A DNA stretch of 64,000 nucleotides from Luteibacter sp. dw_328 (GCF_018449605.1 NZ_JAAVUW010000001.1:930001-994000), one strand, 5' to 3'; positions 25,610 through 35,418 are shown, counted from the stretch's first letter. Numbers and translations are program-made. The notes: a model not told the origin generated them from the letters alone.

Positions 25610-28189
25610 TCAGAACGTAACGCGAACCCCCACGTTACCTGCCCAACCCCGCATGCCATAGCTGCCGACGAAGTGCTGGTACGTGCCTTCACCGAAAACC
25701 TGAACGTGCTCGCCCAGCTGGCTGACCGCACCCGCAGCCACCTTGTACGCATTGCCCACGCGCCCCGATCCGAAGCGATCGGCAAGGCCCCAGTCCGCAC
25801 TGGACACGTCCGCGCTCGGGTCGCCGTTGCTCGTATGCGTGAGATCGAGGTTGGCGTACGGCATGAATACCGGGTTGGCAGTGCGCATGAGGCGTGCGCC
25901 CACCGTCTCACTCGTCTGCTTCGCGGTACCCAGGCGGACGTCCAGTCCATCGCCGTCGGTGAAGTCGCGGAAATTCAGTGACTGGTGCTTCAGCTGGAAG
26001 CGTGGCTCGACGGTCCATTCGTCGCCCAGCGCAAACGGCATGCCAGTCTCGACCGACATGATCCAGCCATTCGCACGCACCGTGCCGACGTCACCGCCCC
26101 GCAGGTCCGTGCCGACATCACCACGGTAGCGCGTGGAACCGAGCACACCGTCGACCCACAGGCCGCCGCCATGCTGCCAGGTCATCCAGGCAGACATGCC
26201 ATTGGCGTTGTACTTCGCCGAGCTGTTGCCGTCGGCTGCCTTGGGTGTGACACGCGTCGTGCCGTGGTCAGCTGCCCAACCCGCGCGCAACGTGCCGTTG
26301 TCGCCATCGAGCGCGATGAGGCTGCCGCCGACCTGCAATGCGTTGACCTGCTGGTCGAAGTCGTAGCCGTAGCGCTGGAACGACAGGTTCGACGTGTAGC
26401 GCAGCTGGCCGCCCAGGTAACGTGCGAACACTTCGCCACCGACGGGATCGTGCGACGAGCCGTTACGCAGGTCACCCAGGCGCTGATGCAGACCGTCGTT
26501 CATCATGTCGCCGTAGGTCAGCAGCGCTGCCGGTGCGGAAAGGTACGACGGCAGCTGCGGTACGACGGCGACGCGCCCGTTGTCGGGCGGAAGGACGGGA
26601 TTGACCGGATTGCCCGGATCGCCGGGGTTTTCCGGATTGCCGGGGTCACCCGGATCGACCGGCCTGGTCGGATCCACAGGATCGCAGTCCACCTGACAGA
26701 CGTAGCGGTTGCCTAGGCGGTAGTCCCAGCTGAGCGTGCCATTCGCAAAGGCGCTCTGCGTCGGGTCGGTCGCTCCCGGACCGAACGCGTGCAAGGTGTA
26801 CTGCCACGGGCCGGCAGCCACGTAGCCTCCGCGCAATGCAAAAGCATCGGCACGGGAGGTGCCGGCAACCTGGACCAGCGAAATACCTTCACCCGCTTCG
26901 ACGACACCGTTCTGATTGACGTCGGTGAGTGCGCCGGCACCCGTTGGTATGACCATGATCTCCGTGGGACCAGTGGTCGTGACATTGCCTTCGATGAGCA
27001 ATCGATCCGTATGCTGCGCGGTGAGCGCGCCGCCTTCATTGAGAACCGAGTGCAACGTCAGGCTGCCACCCGTACCCATGAGGTCACGGTGAACCGTCAA
27101 TGCCTGGGCGGTCGAACCATCGCCCAGCGTCACGCCGCCTCCGTTGAGGACGAGCGTATTCATCGACGATGCGCCGGTCATGGTCCACCTACCGCCGTTG
27201 GCTACCGTCATGGCGACGCCGCCCTGCGTGCTGCCGCGCATGTCTCCGCCGTCGAGCGTGCTGTCGATCCGCCCGGTGGCCGCATCGAGATCGCCCACGA
27301 GTGAGCTACCCGCAAGGAGATTCAACGTGACGCTCGCTCCGCCCGTCACGGCCACCCCGCCGATCAGGTTGCTGTCCGATGCCGTTATGCTCGTGGATAC
27401 CGCGCCGTTGGCCTCGATTGACAACCCGTTACCGCCGATGAGACTGCTACCGTTCGATAGCACAACATCGGACGCGTTCATCGTGGCATTGCGCGGCGAG
27501 ACGAGGATTGCGCTCCCCGCACCACCCTGCACGGTCGATCCGTTGATCACCACATGCCTGCCAGAAGGCGCGTTGTCGCCGAAGCGGTTCTCACCCAATA
27601 TCAGGATACCGTTCGTCGTACCCGCGATACTGCTGTTGCCCTTGATGTTCACCGTGCCATCGTAGAGGTTCATGCCCGTGCCGTTCGTCCCCGTGACGGT
27701 CGATCCGGCATCCAGCGTCAACACGCTGGCGTTGGCGATCGAGGCGCCGGAGGTCGTACCGCTGATGTGCGAAGCACTCACGTCCGCACGTGTCACCAGA
27801 TCTGAGCCAGGGCCACCTGAGGAACCGCCGTCGTTGCTCATATGCAGGCCCACACCGTCCGTCGTCGCCACCTGCGCATTCGTCATCGTGAGCGTCGTGC
27901 CGTTATGGATCCTCAGCGCATCGTCCGTCGCACTACTCACTACTCCGGAGTCGACAGTGACCACGGAATGGAACGCCTCGATGGCCAGCGTCCTGCCCTG
28001 AGGGGCGACCGTCAACGTGGCGCTATAGAGCTTCCAGGCCTCTTCGTTGCCGATCGGCGTGTTGATCACCGTAGCGCTATCGCCGGGCATCAGGTTACGA
28101 GCAAGGACGGGAGAGGTAGGTAAGGTCAAGGCCAGCGCAATGGCCACGAACAAGCGCGCGCGACCCGCGTGCGAGATCTCTGAAATCAT
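25610..28189 (-). CDS. Classical autotransporter (type Va), beta-helix passenger
   Basis: 859 residues. Signal peptide (1-30, RLFVAIALALTLPTSPVLA), a passenger of repeated short beta-helix turns (about 35-495; many NGST/GTxxG-type repeats such as VVINGSTVQGGAGSAILVSP), a Pro/Gly/Asn-rich linker at about 500-536 made of PGDPGNPENPGDP-like units, and a pertactin-type 12-strand barrel (about 560-859) ending VGVRVTF with terminal Phe. It would secrete its own passenger across the outer membrane, probably as an adhesin. Passenger similarity suggests the pertactin-like group. Divergent from the Ig-like repeat genes, sharing a 407-bp regulatory gap. Confidence 0.93.
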   Translation of the reverse strand: MISEISHAGRARLFVAIALALTLPTSPVLARNLMPGDSATVINTPIGNEEAWKLYSATLTVAPQGRTLAIEAFHSVVTVDSGVVSSATDDALRIHNGTTLTMTNAQVATTDGVGLHMSNDGGSSGGPGSDLVTRADVSASHISGTTSGASIANASVLTLDAGSTVTGTNGTGMNLYDGTVNIKGNSSIAGTTNGILILGENRFGDNAPSGRHVVINGSTVQGGAGSAILVSPRNATMNASDVVLSNGSSLIGGNGLSIEANGAVSTSITASDSNLIGGVAVTGGASVTLNLLAGSSLVGDLDAATGRIDSTLDGGDMRGSTQGGVAMTVANGGRWTMTGASSMNTLVLNGGGVTLGDGSTAQALTVHRDLMGTGGSLTLHSVLNEGGALTAQHTDRLLIEGNVTTTGPTEIMVIPTGAGALTDVNQNGVVEAGEGISLVQVAGTSRADAFALRGGYVAAGPWQYTLHAFGPGATDPTQSAFANGTLSWDYRLGNRYVCQVDCDPVDPTRPVDPGDPGNPENPGDPGNPVNPVLPPDNGRVAVVPQLPSYLSAPAALLTYGDMMNDGLHQRLGDLRNGSSHDPVGGEVFARYLGGQLRYTSNLSFQRYGYDFDQQVNALQVGGSLIALDGDNGTLRAGWAADHGTTRVTPKAADGNSSAKYNANGMSAWMTWQHGGGLWVDGVLGSTRYRGDVGTDLRGGDVGTVRANGWIMSVETGMPFALGDEWTVEPRFQLKHQSLNFRDFTDGDGLDVRLGTAKQTSETVGARLMRTANPVFMPYANLDLTHTSNGDPSADVSSADWGLADRFGSGRVGNAYKVAAGAVSQLGEHVQVFGEGTYQHFVGSYGMRGWAGNVGVRVTF

Positions 28190-28408
28190 GATGGAATCCT
28201 TTAAAAAGCGGGCGCCGTGGTACGGTGAAGCGAGGCGCGATATTCCATCACACGTCGCCCGATCGGGCTATTGGGATTACTCCTAAAATCCGTACTTCAT
28301 GAGCTTCGCATGGGGCGGAGTTACGCCGCATCCGATGACGGAGTTGTGAAAAAAGACACTGGCTTTCACGGCTTTTTCGTGCACCCGCGTCGCAAATCCG
28401 GACGGCAC

Positions 28409-28424
28409 TGTCCGATATCGGACA
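28409..28424. promoter_or_regulatory. Palindrome TGTCCGATATCGGACA (site C)
   Basis: A perfect dyad. The symmetry extends three more bases on each side (28406-28427), making 22 bp in all. Lies 173 bp upstream of the ATG at 28597 and 220 bp upstream of the autotransporter start. Confidence 0.65.
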
Positions 28425-28483
28425 GTGCGAATGGCGACGCGACGCGAGTTCGCCTCGATCGCTCACTTACCGCAGACCCTCGG

Positions 28484-28499
28484 TGTCCGATTTCGTACA
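28484..28499. promoter_or_regulatory. Palindrome TGTCCGATTTCGTACA (site D)
   Basis: Dyad with one mismatched pair, 98 bp upstream of the ATG at 28597. The downstream flank CGCCTACAAC, then GGCCTATTCTTTT, matches that of site B. Confidence 0.6.
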
Positions 28500-28596
28500 C
28501 GCGCGCCTACAACGGAAGGCCTATTCTTTTTTCCCCACACAGGGATAGATTGCATTTTCGGTATCGGAGTTTTTTCCCAGTGCAAGGAGGCATGCC

Positions 28597-30699
28597 ATGT
28601 CCATTTCGTTCCGCAAGAAAGCTATCTCGTCCGGTGGCTTCGTCGTCGATCGGCGCGCGCGCAACCTGAGCCTGGACGGGCGCACGATCGGTGCAATTCC
28701 CACACGTCGGGTAGGCGAACGCGGTGTCGCCCTGAAGAGCAGTGTCTTCGCAGACATCGTCTCGCCGGTCGTCGCCGCCAAGGTGCTCGCTACGGTGCCT
28801 CCGTCGCCCCTCCCACCCGACAACCTGGTCCTGGCATCGTTCGCGAGTGCCGACGATCCGATCGACATCGAGTGGGGCGGTTTTGACGACGCTTACCCGG
28901 GAGACAAGCTCTCCTATCAGCTCGACGGCATCGAGTTCGCCACTCACGAGGTGGGCGCTAACGACCCACCACCCTACGTCGGAAAGCTGGAGAAATCGCT
29001 GCGGACGGAAGGCACTCATACCCTGACTGTGATTTACAACGGTGCGTCGGGTTCTGCGGAGAGCGATGCCGTCCCCATTGCTTTTGACTATACGGAGCCG
29101 AGCCGCGGGTATGTTCTTGCACCTCTCCTGTTTGACGAAGCGGACGACATTGAGGGATCGGGCATCACGGCCGCCAAGCTCCGCACGGACGACAACGGCG
29201 TCAAGTACATCTGGGCCGAAGTCGCAGGTTATGCGGGCATCGCGCCAGGCGATCGCATCCACTTATTCTGCAACGGCAAGGAATCGAGCGATGTCGGTCT
29301 CGCGGTGGTCGTCGACGAGCATATCGAAATCCACATCACCGAAGCCTTCCTGAAGGAGATCAAGGACACACCGACGGCGAGCTTCACCTATACGAGCGAA
29401 GATCGTGCGGGTTTGACGTCTCTGCCGTCGCAACCGGTAGTAGTCGCCATCCAACTGGCGCAGATCGCGACCCTCGTCGCGCCAACGGTACCGTCGTACG
29501 ACAACGATCCGGACGACCCCGACAACGCGCCGCTCATCGACCACGCCGACGCGCGTGGCGGGGCGAACGAGGGCTTCGTCGTGGTCGTTCCGTGGAACGA
29601 CGACTACCTGCCGGGCGACAAGATCATGCTATCGCTCGATGGCGAGAACGCCGGACCCGTAGACCTCGGTCCGGATGGCGAGGACATGGAGATACTGTTC
29701 CCCTTCGTGGGCACGCATAAAGTCTGGCTCGCTGGCTCTACCAGCGGTACGGAAGACAAACGCGTGCCGGCCAACGTCACCTACACGGTAATACGTGGCC
29801 CAGCCTCCGCGGGCACTTCACCCACGCATGCTGTCGTCCTCAACCTGTATCAGAAGGCCGTCGACCCCGATCCGGAAACGCCTGTCAACGAGCGATTGCA
29901 GGTACCGGTGGTCGTCTCCAAGTCGGGGGTGATAGACGAAATTCCGATCGGCGATTTTGCTATCGATGGCAACACACTTCAGATCGAGAAGCTCACCGAT
30001 GCGGCCTATACGCCCATCGGGCCGGCCTTCGAGATAGGCGACACGCTGCGCATTTATTATGGCGCCCAACCGTTCTTCGCCTTCGACGTCGCCACGCTCG
30101 ACCCACCCAACGATCCCGTGAGCGTGCCCATTCCGGCGAAAACGATCCAGGACGAGGGAAGTGGCGATTCGGTACCGGTGTGGTTCGAAGTCGTACATGC
30201 ACTCGCCGACGGCGGCATGAACGTCAATCTTTCGCCCACCAAGACCATCAAGGTCCATGGGACCGACACGCAGCCCGGTAACGGCCACCTGGACGCGGGC
30301 AACTTTGCCGACAAGGATTCGGACGGCAGAATTCCTCAGCATCCTTACCACTACACCAGCACCCGCTTCGAGATTCCCGACTACACGAATCGGAGCGCTG
30401 ACGACAAGATCGCCGTGCACTTCGAACTCTACAAGGGCCCGGTGCACGCGACAGATGAGAAGCCTTACCCCGACCATGACTGGGATCACGAGCTCGCAGC
30501 CGGCGAGGCCAAGCCGATCGTGGTCACTGTACCCAGCAACGTGTACAACCTCTATTCGGATGCCAGCGGACTCTCGAAGTACATTCACATCCATGCCACA
30601 TATACCGTGACGAAGCTAAGTGGCGACACCACGCCGGTCACGTCTGACCAGGCCAACGTGGCGGTCGACAGTCGCTTCTCGGATGGCCCGGAGTTCTGA
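28597..30699 (+). CDS. Giant Ig-like repeat protein 1 (no visible signal peptide)
   Basis: 700 residues, acidic, made of about five beta-sandwich-like modules of ~110 residues. Repeated signatures are a YxPGDKI/L-type motif (DAYPGDKLSYQLDG, GIAPGDRIHLFCNG, DYLPGDKIMLSLDG) and module ends such as FTYTSEDRAGLTSLPSQPVV. The N-terminus (MSISFRKKAISSGGFVVDRR) is basic and lacks a hydrophobic core, so no Sec signal is seen; no C-terminal sorting or membrane segment either. The strong RBS (AAGGAGG) fixes the start. It and the next gene, 62 bp away, look like diverged paralogs. An adhesin-like or extracellular role is inferred from fold only. Confidence 0.72.
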   Translation: MSISFRKKAISSGGFVVDRRARNLSLDGRTIGAIPTRRVGERGVALKSSVFADIVSPVVAAKVLATVPPSPLPPDNLVLASFASADDPIDIEWGGFDDAYPGDKLSYQLDGIEFATHEVGANDPPPYVGKLEKSLRTEGTHTLTVIYNGASGSAESDAVPIAFDYTEPSRGYVLAPLLFDEADDIEGSGITAAKLRTDDNGVKYIWAEVAGYAGIAPGDRIHLFCNGKESSDVGLAVVVDEHIEIHITEAFLKEIKDTPTASFTYTSEDRAGLTSLPSQPVVVAIQLAQIATLVAPTVPSYDNDPDDPDNAPLIDHADARGGANEGFVVVVPWNDDYLPGDKIMLSLDGENAGPVDLGPDGEDMEILFPFVGTHKVWLAGSTSGTEDKRVPANVTYTVIRGPASAGTSPTHAVVLNLYQKAVDPDPETPVNERLQVPVVVSKSGVIDEIPIGDFAIDGNTLQIEKLTDAAYTPIGPAFEIGDTLRIYYGAQPFFAFDVATLDPPNDPVSVPIPAKTIQDEGSGDSVPVWFEVVHALADGGMNVNLSPTKTIKVHGTDTQPGNGHLDAGNFADKDSDGRIPQHPYHYTSTRFEIPDYTNRSADDKIAVHFELYKGPVHATDEKPYPDHDWDHELAAGEAKPIVVTVPSNVYNLYSDASGLSKYIHIHATYTVTKLSGDTTPVTSDQANVAVDSRFSDGPEF

Positions 30700-30761
30700 A
30701 TTGCGAGCACTAAGCGATGTCACGCCAACGCGTCAGGCACGCTGACTCAAGGAGTACACCG

Positions 30762-33374
30762 ATGAAGGATCATCTCGCGTCGCCCCGCTTCGTCACACGT
30801 TACGCCGCCTTGCGCGCGCGCCGACGGCCGTTGTTACTGCCAGCGGTGGCGCATCCGCAGGGTACCGATGCCAATCTGCCGCCCCCGATCATCCACGGCA
30901 TCTATAACGGCGGGTTGCGCCGCGATCAGTTGCTGGGAGACTTCGCTACCGTGCAGGTTACCGTGGGGCCGTGGGACTACGCTGACCTGAGCGACACCAT
31001 CCTGCTTCACTGGGGCGACCAGTGGACGCAGAGCTTTCCGGTCAAGGACACCAACGGTGCGCAGCTGCTGTCGATCCCCGGCGTCGACATCGCCGGGGAT
31101 CCGCTCGGCAACGGCGACCATTACAGCGGCGAAGGCACCCAGACGGTCTGGTACGAGGTGCGCACCGTCGGTGGCGAGCACCCGCCTTCATCCACCCAGG
31201 ACGTCGTGGTCAAGACCGCGCGACCGGGAGGCGAAGATCCGCGGCCGGATACACCGGTCAACGACAATCTCGGCGCACCGACCGCCAACCCCGATCCGGT
31301 CGAGGAGGGTACGACCGGGGTCACCTTCTCCGTGAGCCCCTGGGCCAATATCACCACGGACGACAAGCTGACCCTGGTCCTGGGCGGGTATCGCTTCGAT
31401 TTTCCCGCGATCGCCAACACCATTACGACACAGACGCTCATCCTCACCGCCGAGCAGATCGAAGCCATCCACGGTGGCCCGCAGACGCCGGTCACCTACG
31501 AGATCGTCGACCGTGTCGGCAATCGCTCCGGTTATGCGCCGTATCTGCTGCTCGATATCTGGCTTGAAGCGGGCGACCGCCTCGAGAAGATCGAACTGTT
31601 CGATGACGCCAAGAATCCGATCGAGGGTGCGATCGACCCCACGATGATCGCCGGCTTTGCGCGAGTGCCGCGCTACACCGGCTGGAAGCCCGGCGAGAGC
31701 GTCACGGTCGTGCTCGAAGGCGTCGACAGTAACGAACAGACGCACGAGACCACGCTCGGACCCCTCGCCTGGACCGCCTCCGACTACTACCTCGACTTCG
31801 CCCTGGCCGGCAGCGACCTGCTCGTCCTTGCCGGCGGCATCGTCCGCGTGCACTACGAAACCAGCAACGGCGGCATCTCCTACCGCCGTCTTTACGTCGT
31901 CGATGCCCTGCCAGAGATGCTACTACCCGAGGTCATCGTGATCGGCGAACAGGCTGGCGAACTGCCGCTGGATGCCATCACCGGCGACTACGTCAGCATC
32001 GTCATCCCCGACAGCGAGGCGCTGGTCGACTTCTCGCGCGTCACCCTCACCATGGAGGGCACCGGTGATATCGGCCCGGTGCGCGAAGAAGAAACCCACA
32101 ACGTCGGTCAAGGCGAAGGCCACACCTCCTACACCTTCGTCTGGACGAAGACGCAGGTGAGCAAACTCCTCGACCACCCGGCCACCTTCAGCTACACCAT
32201 CCGCACGCTCGATGGCACGCTGGCCATCCACCCGTCCGAGCCGCACGACCTGCTCATACGGAAAACAGGTGCGCCCGGCCAGCTCGCCCCACCCGTCGTC
32301 CTGGACCTGATCGACGGCGCGGTGTCGCCCACGCTGCCGAAACTCCGCTTGACCGTGCCTGCCGGGACCGCGAGCGTCGCCGGTGCAACCGTCGTCACCA
32401 CCGTCGCCGGCCGGACGACCGAAACCCGTACCGACCGCATCTTCGACGACGGAGAGACCCTCACGGTCGACTTCCCCGGTTGGCCGGCCGTCAACGATGG
32501 CGACGCCAAAGCCTCGTACACCATCGACGGCAAGCCGTCGCGGGAAGCGTCCTTCCAGGTCGGGGTCGCGCAGCCTTTCTCCATCGCGGAGACGCCGATG
32601 ACACTGGATATTGGCGACAGCCAGCAACGACAGCCCACCGGCGGCACCCTGCCCTACGGCTACGTGTCCCTCAGCACGACCGTCGCCACCGTGGATGCCG
32701 ACGGTGTCGTCACCGCCAGGGCGGCCGGCTCGAGCGTGATCACCGCCAGCGACGACGCAAACCACGCCGGCTCCTACGATGTCACGGTGAGATCGGCCTT
32801 CGCCATCGATCGCACACCGATGGTTCTGGATATCGGCGACACCAGGCAGCGCGAGGCCACCGGCGGTACGCGCCCGTATCGATACGCCTCCAGCGCGACC
32901 ACGGTCGCCGTCGTCGATGAGTTCAACGGCACCGTGACGGCCAGGGCAGCCGGCCCGGCCACCGTCACTGCATCGGACGACGCTGGCCACTCCGACTTCT
33001 ATAACGTCTCCGTCAATCCGTCCGACGTCATCGAGCTGCTCGCACCCGTACCGGACTTCGTCGATTTCAATGGGAAAATCGACATCGGGAGAATCAACGC
33101 GTCGAAAGGACTGAGGATCGTCGTCAAGCAGTTCCAGGGCATGGCAATCGGGCAGACGATTGAACTTTCGGTCGTCACGGCTTTTGCAACCAGTTCGCTA
33201 GGCCGGCTGAAAGTCGCCATCATCGAGGATCAGGAATTCTTCTTCCCGAAAAGCGACATCGAAAGGCTCGTCGCCGAACTACAGACCCCCGCGGCGGGTT
33301 TTGAGTATCTGGTGACCTCGACAGGAGTCCACGAACCTTCTCCGTATACCGAGGTGCTTTTCTATATAGGCTGA
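30762..33374 (+). CDS. Giant Ig-like repeat protein 2 with two BIG2-like domains
   Basis: 870 residues. The N-terminal ~600 residues hold Ig-like modules like those of the preceding gene (for example WANITTDDKLTLVLGGYRFD and VTYEIVDRVGNRSGYAPYLL). Two bacterial Ig-like group 2 repeats follow at about 605-750: MTLDIGDSQQRQPTGGTLPY and MVLDIGDTRQREATGGTRPY, each ending in an AGSSVITASDDAN-type strand. A distinct ~120-residue C-terminal domain follows. No signal peptide: the N-terminus is MKDHLASPRFVTRYAALRAR. The ATG at 30762 follows AAGGAG; an ATG at 30717 is less likely. Probably co-transcribed with the 28597 gene. Confidence 0.75.
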   Translation: MKDHLASPRFVTRYAALRARRRPLLLPAVAHPQGTDANLPPPIIHGIYNGGLRRDQLLGDFATVQVTVGPWDYADLSDTILLHWGDQWTQSFPVKDTNGAQLLSIPGVDIAGDPLGNGDHYSGEGTQTVWYEVRTVGGEHPPSSTQDVVVKTARPGGEDPRPDTPVNDNLGAPTANPDPVEEGTTGVTFSVSPWANITTDDKLTLVLGGYRFDFPAIANTITTQTLILTAEQIEAIHGGPQTPVTYEIVDRVGNRSGYAPYLLLDIWLEAGDRLEKIELFDDAKNPIEGAIDPTMIAGFARVPRYTGWKPGESVTVVLEGVDSNEQTHETTLGPLAWTASDYYLDFALAGSDLLVLAGGIVRVHYETSNGGISYRRLYVVDALPEMLLPEVIVIGEQAGELPLDAITGDYVSIVIPDSEALVDFSRVTLTMEGTGDIGPVREEETHNVGQGEGHTSYTFVWTKTQVSKLLDHPATFSYTIRTLDGTLAIHPSEPHDLLIRKTGAPGQLAPPVVLDLIDGAVSPTLPKLRLTVPAGTASVAGATVVTTVAGRTTETRTDRIFDDGETLTVDFPGWPAVNDGDAKASYTIDGKPSREASFQVGVAQPFSIAETPMTLDIGDSQQRQPTGGTLPYGYVSLSTTVATVDADGVVTARAAGSSVITASDDANHAGSYDVTVRSAFAIDRTPMVLDIGDTRQREATGGTRPYRYASSATTVAVVDEFNGTVTARAAGPATVTASDDAGHSDFYNVSVNPSDVIELLAPVPDFVDFNGKIDIGRINASKGLRIVVKQFQGMAIGQTIELSVVTAFATSSLGRLKVAIIEDQEFFFPKSDIERLVAELQTPAAGFEYLVTSTGVHEPSPYTEVLFYIG

Positions 33375-33453
33375 GCTTTCGCGACCGTCACGGTCTACCT
33401 CGGCTGAAGAAGGCGCCTGTGAAAGCAGCATCATCGACTTGAAAGGAATCATT

Positions 33454-33993
33454 ATGCGAACCTCTGTCGTCAAAGCCATCCTCCGTGCGTCAGCAGCGAG
33501 TTGCCTGGTCATGGGGTGGTCAGTTGCGATCCATGCCACGGAACTGACACAACCGATAAGCATTACGGGAAACGTAATCGCACCAACGACCGCTCCTGGC
33601 GCCAAGGCGACCCTGAGCCTTATCCAGGATCCCCAATCCAACCTGGGCGTCAACTGGTCGTGGACGACGACACCGGTCGACTACGGCAACGAACAGGTGC
33701 TTGCAGGGCATTTCGTTGGCCTCCTGATCAGGAATAGATCGCTGCACAAGTGGCATCCCTTCAAGGCCATCGTCAACGCCACAGCGACAACCTGGGGACA
33801 AGCCATCCAGGCCGTCCATGACCGGTATCCCGTTGGCAAACTGAAGGAACCGGGTCCCGTGCTATTCGAAAGCGGCACCTGGTGCGTGATGCTGGCTGAG
33901 GCTTACGACAGGACCACCGACGCCGATCTCAAGATGGCACCGGGGACGCCGGAAGAGTGCGAAACCATCTCATCCGAGAAGGCGTCACCGTGA
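33454..33993 (+). CDS. Secreted protein upstream of adhesin-like genes
   Basis: 179 residues with a signal peptide (1-27, ending SVAIHATE). The mature protein starts ELTQPISITGNVIAPTT, a strand-like beginning reminiscent of fimbrial subunits; two cysteines near the end (GTWCVMLAEAY, EECETIS) could pair. The ATG at 33454 follows AAAGGAA; an ATG at 33439 is in the same frame. Its stop overlaps the GTG start of the next gene (GTGA), so the two are translationally coupled. I cannot name the family; a pilin-like or adhesin-assembly subunit is possible. Confidence 0.7.
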   Translation: MRTSVVKAILRASAASCLVMGWSVAIHATELTQPISITGNVIAPTTAPGAKATLSLIQDPQSNLGVNWSWTTTPVDYGNEQVLAGHFVGLLIRNRSLHKWHPFKAIVNATATTWGQAIQAVHDRYPVGKLKEPGPVLFESGTWCVMLAEAYDRTTDADLKMAPGTPEECETISSEKASP

Positions 33994-34838
33994 CCCCGTA
34001 TCCCGCCCGACGTAGCCGGACGCTCCTGCTCCTGTCGCTAGCCGGCTCTGCGCTTGCACCGGCGGAGGCATTCGCGTCGATGTCGTTCAGCGCCACGCCG
34101 ACGCAATTGAGCATCTACGTCACCGCAAACCTGCCGGGGTCGGCAGGCGGAAGATCGTGGACCGCGCTGGTCGGACCGGTACGGTCGCGCGACAAGAAGC
34201 TGATCGTCGGCCCACCCACCTATGCCTTCGCAGGACAAGCCTGCCAGGCAACGATCTTCGGCTGTAAACCCACCCCTTGGGCGACCGTCGAATCCGCATG
34301 GGTTCAAGCGTTCGGCGCGAGCTCGATGACGGCACCGCGGCTGGACATCAATGATTGGCAGCCGGGAGATCAGGTCTGCGAAGGTACGGCGCACGTAGAG
34401 TCCTACCTTCCCAGCTGGCTACCAGCGCCGGCGAATATCACGCTTACGGGATACTGCTATGCACTGCCCGATCCCCGGCCTGTCCAACCGGTGTCCTGTT
34501 CGGTCGCGTTGCCATCGCCTCTTGCCCACGGCGATATGACGGCCTCGCAGGTAAATGGCCGTGTCGCGTCGACCGATCTCGCCATCTCATGCTCGCGTGC
34601 CACGACCGTGCACATTCGCGCTGTCCTTGGCACGACCCAACTGACATCGAAGGTACCCGTGCGGGCTGATGGAAGCATCGCCGCGACCCTGACGATCAAC
34701 GGCGCGGATGGGGCCACGGGTGCATCCGTCCCTGTTTCAACAACGACAACATTCAGGCTGGCGTCGACCCTCGCTTCGGAGGCGCCCACGCCGGGAACCC
34801 TTCAGGGGAACGCGGTACTGATTGTGGACATCCCATAG
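33990..34838 (+). CDS. Two-domain secreted adhesin-like protein (shared C-terminal module, copy 1)
   Basis: 282 residues with a signal peptide (1-30, TLLLLSLAGSALAPAEAFA). N-terminal head domain (about 31-165) with Cys pairs (GQACQATIFGC, VCEGTAHV). From about 168 comes a ~115-residue module: SCSVALPSPLAHGD, a second Cys, VPVRADGSIAATLTINGADG, ATGASVPV, STLAS and a terminal LQGNAVLIVDIP. This module recurs in the next two genes. Two-domain head plus pilin-like tail is the plan of fimbrial tip adhesins (MrpH-type annotations), but no chaperone or usher is nearby. GTG start overlaps the previous stop. Confidence 0.72.
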   Translation: MTPYPARRSRTLLLLSLAGSALAPAEAFASMSFSATPTQLSIYVTANLPGSAGGRSWTALVGPVRSRDKKLIVGPPTYAFAGQACQATIFGCKPTPWATVESAWVQAFGASSMTAPRLDINDWQPGDQVCEGTAHVESYLPSWLPAPANITLTGYCYALPDPRPVQPVSCSVALPSPLAHGDMTASQVNGRVASTDLAISCSRATTVHIRAVLGTTQLTSKVPVRADGSIAATLTINGADGATGASVPVSTTTTFRLASTLASEAPTPGTLQGNAVLIVDIP

Positions 34839-34850
34839 AGGAAGGAAACC

Positions 34851-35363
34851 ATGCACATGTCACGGATAGACCATTCATGCATTGCCTTTGCACTTCTGTT
34901 CGCCGCGACACAAGGGCACGCGGCAGTTAGCGGCCTTCGTCAAGGCGAGGCCAGCTCAGGGGGACGCGCCTGGCCGCAGCCCGCATGCACCGTATCGTCA
35001 CCTACTCCATTGGCTCACGGCGACATGGATGCTGTCAGTGTCAACAACAACGTTTCCAACATGGAAATATGGATTTCCTGCTCCGTCGCGTCGATTGTGA
35101 CCGTGCGCGCCTTCCTGAGCACGAGCGATCCGACGTCAACCGTGCCCGTGCGGCCGAACGGCACGATCACGTCGCGACTCACAGTCAACGGTATGGATGG
35201 CGCTACCGGCGTGAATCTTTCCATTCCAGGCGGCGGCCGATGGCCAACACCTCCAACGAAAGTCGTTGTGACATCGACCCTGGCTACGGCTGCACCAACC
35301 GCTGGCGACCTGCAAGGTACTGCGTTGCTGGTCGTCAACGTTCCTATCATCCCAGATCCTTGA
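34851..35363 (+). CDS. Secreted stand-alone pilin/adhesin-like module (copy 2)
   Basis: 170 residues: signal peptide (about 1-24, CIAFALLFAATQGHA), a short linker, then the shared module alone: CTVSSPTPLAHGDM, VPVRPNGTITSRLTVNGMDG, ATGVNLSI, STLATAAP and LQGTALLVVNVP. It lacks the head domain of its neighbours, so it looks like a major or spacer subunit, or a truncated adhesin. The ATG at 34851 follows GGAAGGAAA, 12 bp after the preceding stop. Confidence 0.72.
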   Translation: MHMSRIDHSCIAFALLFAATQGHAAVSGLRQGEASSGGRAWPQPACTVSSPTPLAHGDMDAVSVNNNVSNMEIWISCSVASIVTVRAFLSTSDPTSTVPVRPNGTITSRLTVNGMDGATGVNLSIPGGGRWPTPPTKVVVTSTLATAAPTAGDLQGTALLVVNVPIIPDP

Positions 35364-35418
35364 CCACCCTGCCCGCACCGCGCATCCCGCCTGCTCTCGC
35401 CGCACCGAGTGAATCATC

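Larger units (their letters stand above)
28190..28596. other. Divergent promoter region with two palindromes
   Basis: 407 bp between the autotransporter and the first Ig-like repeat gene. It holds sites C and D of the TGTCCGAWWTCGKACR palindrome, 75 bp apart, and a strong AAGGAGG ribosome-binding site 6 bp before the ATG at 28597. AT content is higher than in the flanking genes. No gene seen. Confidence 0.65.

Noticed and set aside
25258-25620. 120-codon + frame after site A
   Set aside because: Basic, low-complexity composition, no RBS, no similarity, and ends inside the convergent autotransporter gene.
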